From the NCBI GenBank assembly GCA_000231825.2, contig JH720342.1, positions 80,590-144,589 on the forward strand: DNA of 64,000 nt. Reading direction: 5' to 3'. The notes below the pieces were generated by a model that saw nothing but the letters and a program-made list of their open reading frames with translations, was not told where the DNA came from and ran no database searches. The position numbers and the translations under genes were made by a program. Shown here piece after piece: positions 62,785-64,000 of this stretch. Position 1 is the first letter of the stretch. Every line of letters begins with the position of its first letter. The stretch comes from Tetrahymena elliotti 4EA (taxonomy: Eukaryota > Ciliophora > Oligohymenophorea > Hymenostomatida > Tetrahymenidae).

Positions 62785-63295
62785 TTATTACAATAATTTT
62801 AATCACTCTTTAATTTAAATGTATTAGATTTTTATAAATTTATGATAATATTTATCTCAATAAAACTTTTAAAAAAAGGAAGTAATCTTACTACTTAATG
62901 CTCTTCAAATGAAAATATTCAAATTATTTAATTCTAATAAATAAAGAAAGTAGTTTTTGAATTATTTCTGGTTACAAAGACATCATTTAACAATTTTATT
63001 CATATTAGAGGGTTCGCTTTTTTTATTTATTTTACTAATATATTTCATTTATTTTTTGAATCATAGATAGTAAAATATATCTTCACCTCCTCCTATTCCA
63101 TATTAAATACATAATTCTTTATAGTATGTAAACACTTCTCTTCTTTCTATTGGATTCAAATCGATTAAACACACATTGCCTCATTTTATTTTCTATTCTA
63201 TATTAGCTAGTCATTTCTTTTATTTTTTATTTTCCATTTATTTATTTCTTTTCATATTAAAAATAGTCTGTAATTAATTAATATTCTTGAAGAAT
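62785..63295. other. Intergenic, left flank of gap 2
   Basis: AT-rich, no gene. The last 58 nt before the gap are repeated almost exactly after it. Confidence 0.5.
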
Positions 63296-63750
63296 NNNNN
63301 NNNNNNNNNNNNNNNNNNNNNNNNNNNNNNNNNNNNNNNNNNNNNNNNNNNNNNNNNNNNNNNNNNNNNNNNNNNNNNNNNNNNNNNNNNNNNNNNNNNN
63401 NNNNNNNNNNNNNNNNNNNNNNNNNNNNNNNNNNNNNNNNNNNNNNNNNNNNNNNNNNNNNNNNNNNNNNNNNNNNNNNNNNNNNNNNNNNNNNNNNNNN
63501 NNNNNNNNNNNNNNNNNNNNNNNNNNNNNNNNNNNNNNNNNNNNNNNNNNNNNNNNNNNNNNNNNNNNNNNNNNNNNNNNNNNNNNNNNNNNNNNNNNNN
63601 NNNNNNNNNNNNNNNNNNNNNNNNNNNNNNNNNNNNNNNNNNNNNNNNNNNNNNNNNNNNNNNNNNNNNNNNNNNNNNNNNNNNNNNNNNNNNNNNNNNN
63701 NNNNNNNNNNNNNNNNNNNNNNNNNNNNNNNNNNNNNNNNNNNNNNNNNN
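63296..63750. other. Assembly gap (455 N)
   Basis: Undetermined bases flanked by near-identical copies of one unit: 63238-63295 and 63761-63818 differ at about one position (agtctgtaatt against agtcggtaatt). This points to a tandem array that could not be assembled. Confidence 0.9.
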
Positions 63751-64000
63751 CATGCTGAATTTATTTATTTCTTTTCATATTAAAAATAGTCGGTAATTAA
63801 TTAATATTCTTGAAGAATCTTAGATAGAAAGATATTGACTGGTTTTTGAATAAATTAAAAAATGAAAAATAGCGTGTAAGATATTATAAATAAAAAATAA
63901 AAATGTAAAAGAGATATTTTTTAATAAAAGATTGTAAAATTAGAAAGATTTAATTAAGATTCGATGTTAATTTTTTGAATAAATATTTGAAAAATAGGGA
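63751..64000. other. Right flank of gap 2, no gene seen
   Basis: Starts with the repeat copy, then AT-rich sequence to the window end. Confidence 0.5.

Noticed and set aside
1..64000. tRNA, rRNA or CRISPR arrays
   Set aside because: I saw no B-box-like tRNA motif with matching arms and no long G+C-richer block expected of rRNA. The regularly spaced repeats are LRR exons, not CRISPR.
1..64000. Germline (micronuclear) origin with internal eliminated sequences
   Set aside because: The main gene models are uninterrupted apart from introns with standard borders. The inverted repeats alone do not show eliminated DNA, and no germline/somatic comparison is possible here.

Overview
The window looks like nuclear DNA of a ciliate close to Tetrahymena. 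It is roughly four-fifths A+T, and every convincing coding region is open only if TAA and TAG are read as glutamine and TGA is the sole stop. Genes are split by AT-rich GT..AG introns, mostly 50-120 nt with some longer. The families present (leucine-rich-repeat genes with one repeat per exon, MATE and MFS transporters, many kinases, B-box proteins, Q/N-rich coiled-coil proteins) are what is usually found in Tetrahymena. All exon structures here are read by hand from splice motifs, phase agreement and similarity between copies inside the window. None was checked against transcripts or a database. Layout, left half. 1-2450 (-): 5' part of an LRR gene, one 84-90 nt exon per repeat, running off the left edge. 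3581-5733 (+): a divergent LRR gene with a disturbed first exon; 5975-6965 is a decayed duplicate of its 5' part. 7.0-14.9 kb: mostly relics or weak genes, including an alpha/beta-hydrolase-like fragment (11.0 kb), an unrecognised multi-exon gene (11.6-12.6 kb) and the 3' part of another (13.4-14.0 kb). 14898-18387 (+): a 1012-residue Q/N-rich coiled-coil protein. 19161-21415 (+): a protein matching only the C-terminal region of MYBBP1A/Pol5. 22107-24479 (-): an ULK/Atg1-like kinase. 25394-27803 (-): MATE transporter 1. Assembly gap 1 is at 28184-28429. 29727-30953 (+): a protein with a split FHA-like domain. Layout, right half. 32538-33720 (-): a decayed LRR cluster. 34090-35997 (-): MFS transporter 1. 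36768-39397 (-): MATE transporter 2. 39.6-40.5 kb: a three-copy tandem repeat. 42225-43769 (-): a B-box-like protein. 44472-45497 (-): a broken LRR copy. 45805-47831 (-): a complete seven-exon LRR gene. 49076-50158 and 51491-52543 (+): two paralogous membrane proteins. 52946-54853 (-): MFS transporter 2, exactly as long as transporter 1. 56.5 kb: a lone LRR exon relic. 57432-57698 (+): 3' end of a weak gene. 57724-58242 (-): a secreted cysteine-rich, stanniocalcin-like protein. 59941-62784 (+): a ten-exon divergent protein kinase with a coiled-coil tail. Assembly gap 2 is at 63296-63750. How the genes relate: there is no operon logic. The striking feature is duplication. The LRR family has at least five loci, ranging from intact to single relic exons, and three other families (MATE, MFS, two-TM membrane proteins) are each present as two copies. 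The LRR exons have identical phase at both ends, so units can be gained, lost or fused without breaking the frame, and one fused exon is visible. The most unusual items are this exon-cassette LRR system, the C-terminal-only Pol5-like protein, the two-TM membrane pair with no recognised family, and the divergent kinase with altered catalytic motifs.
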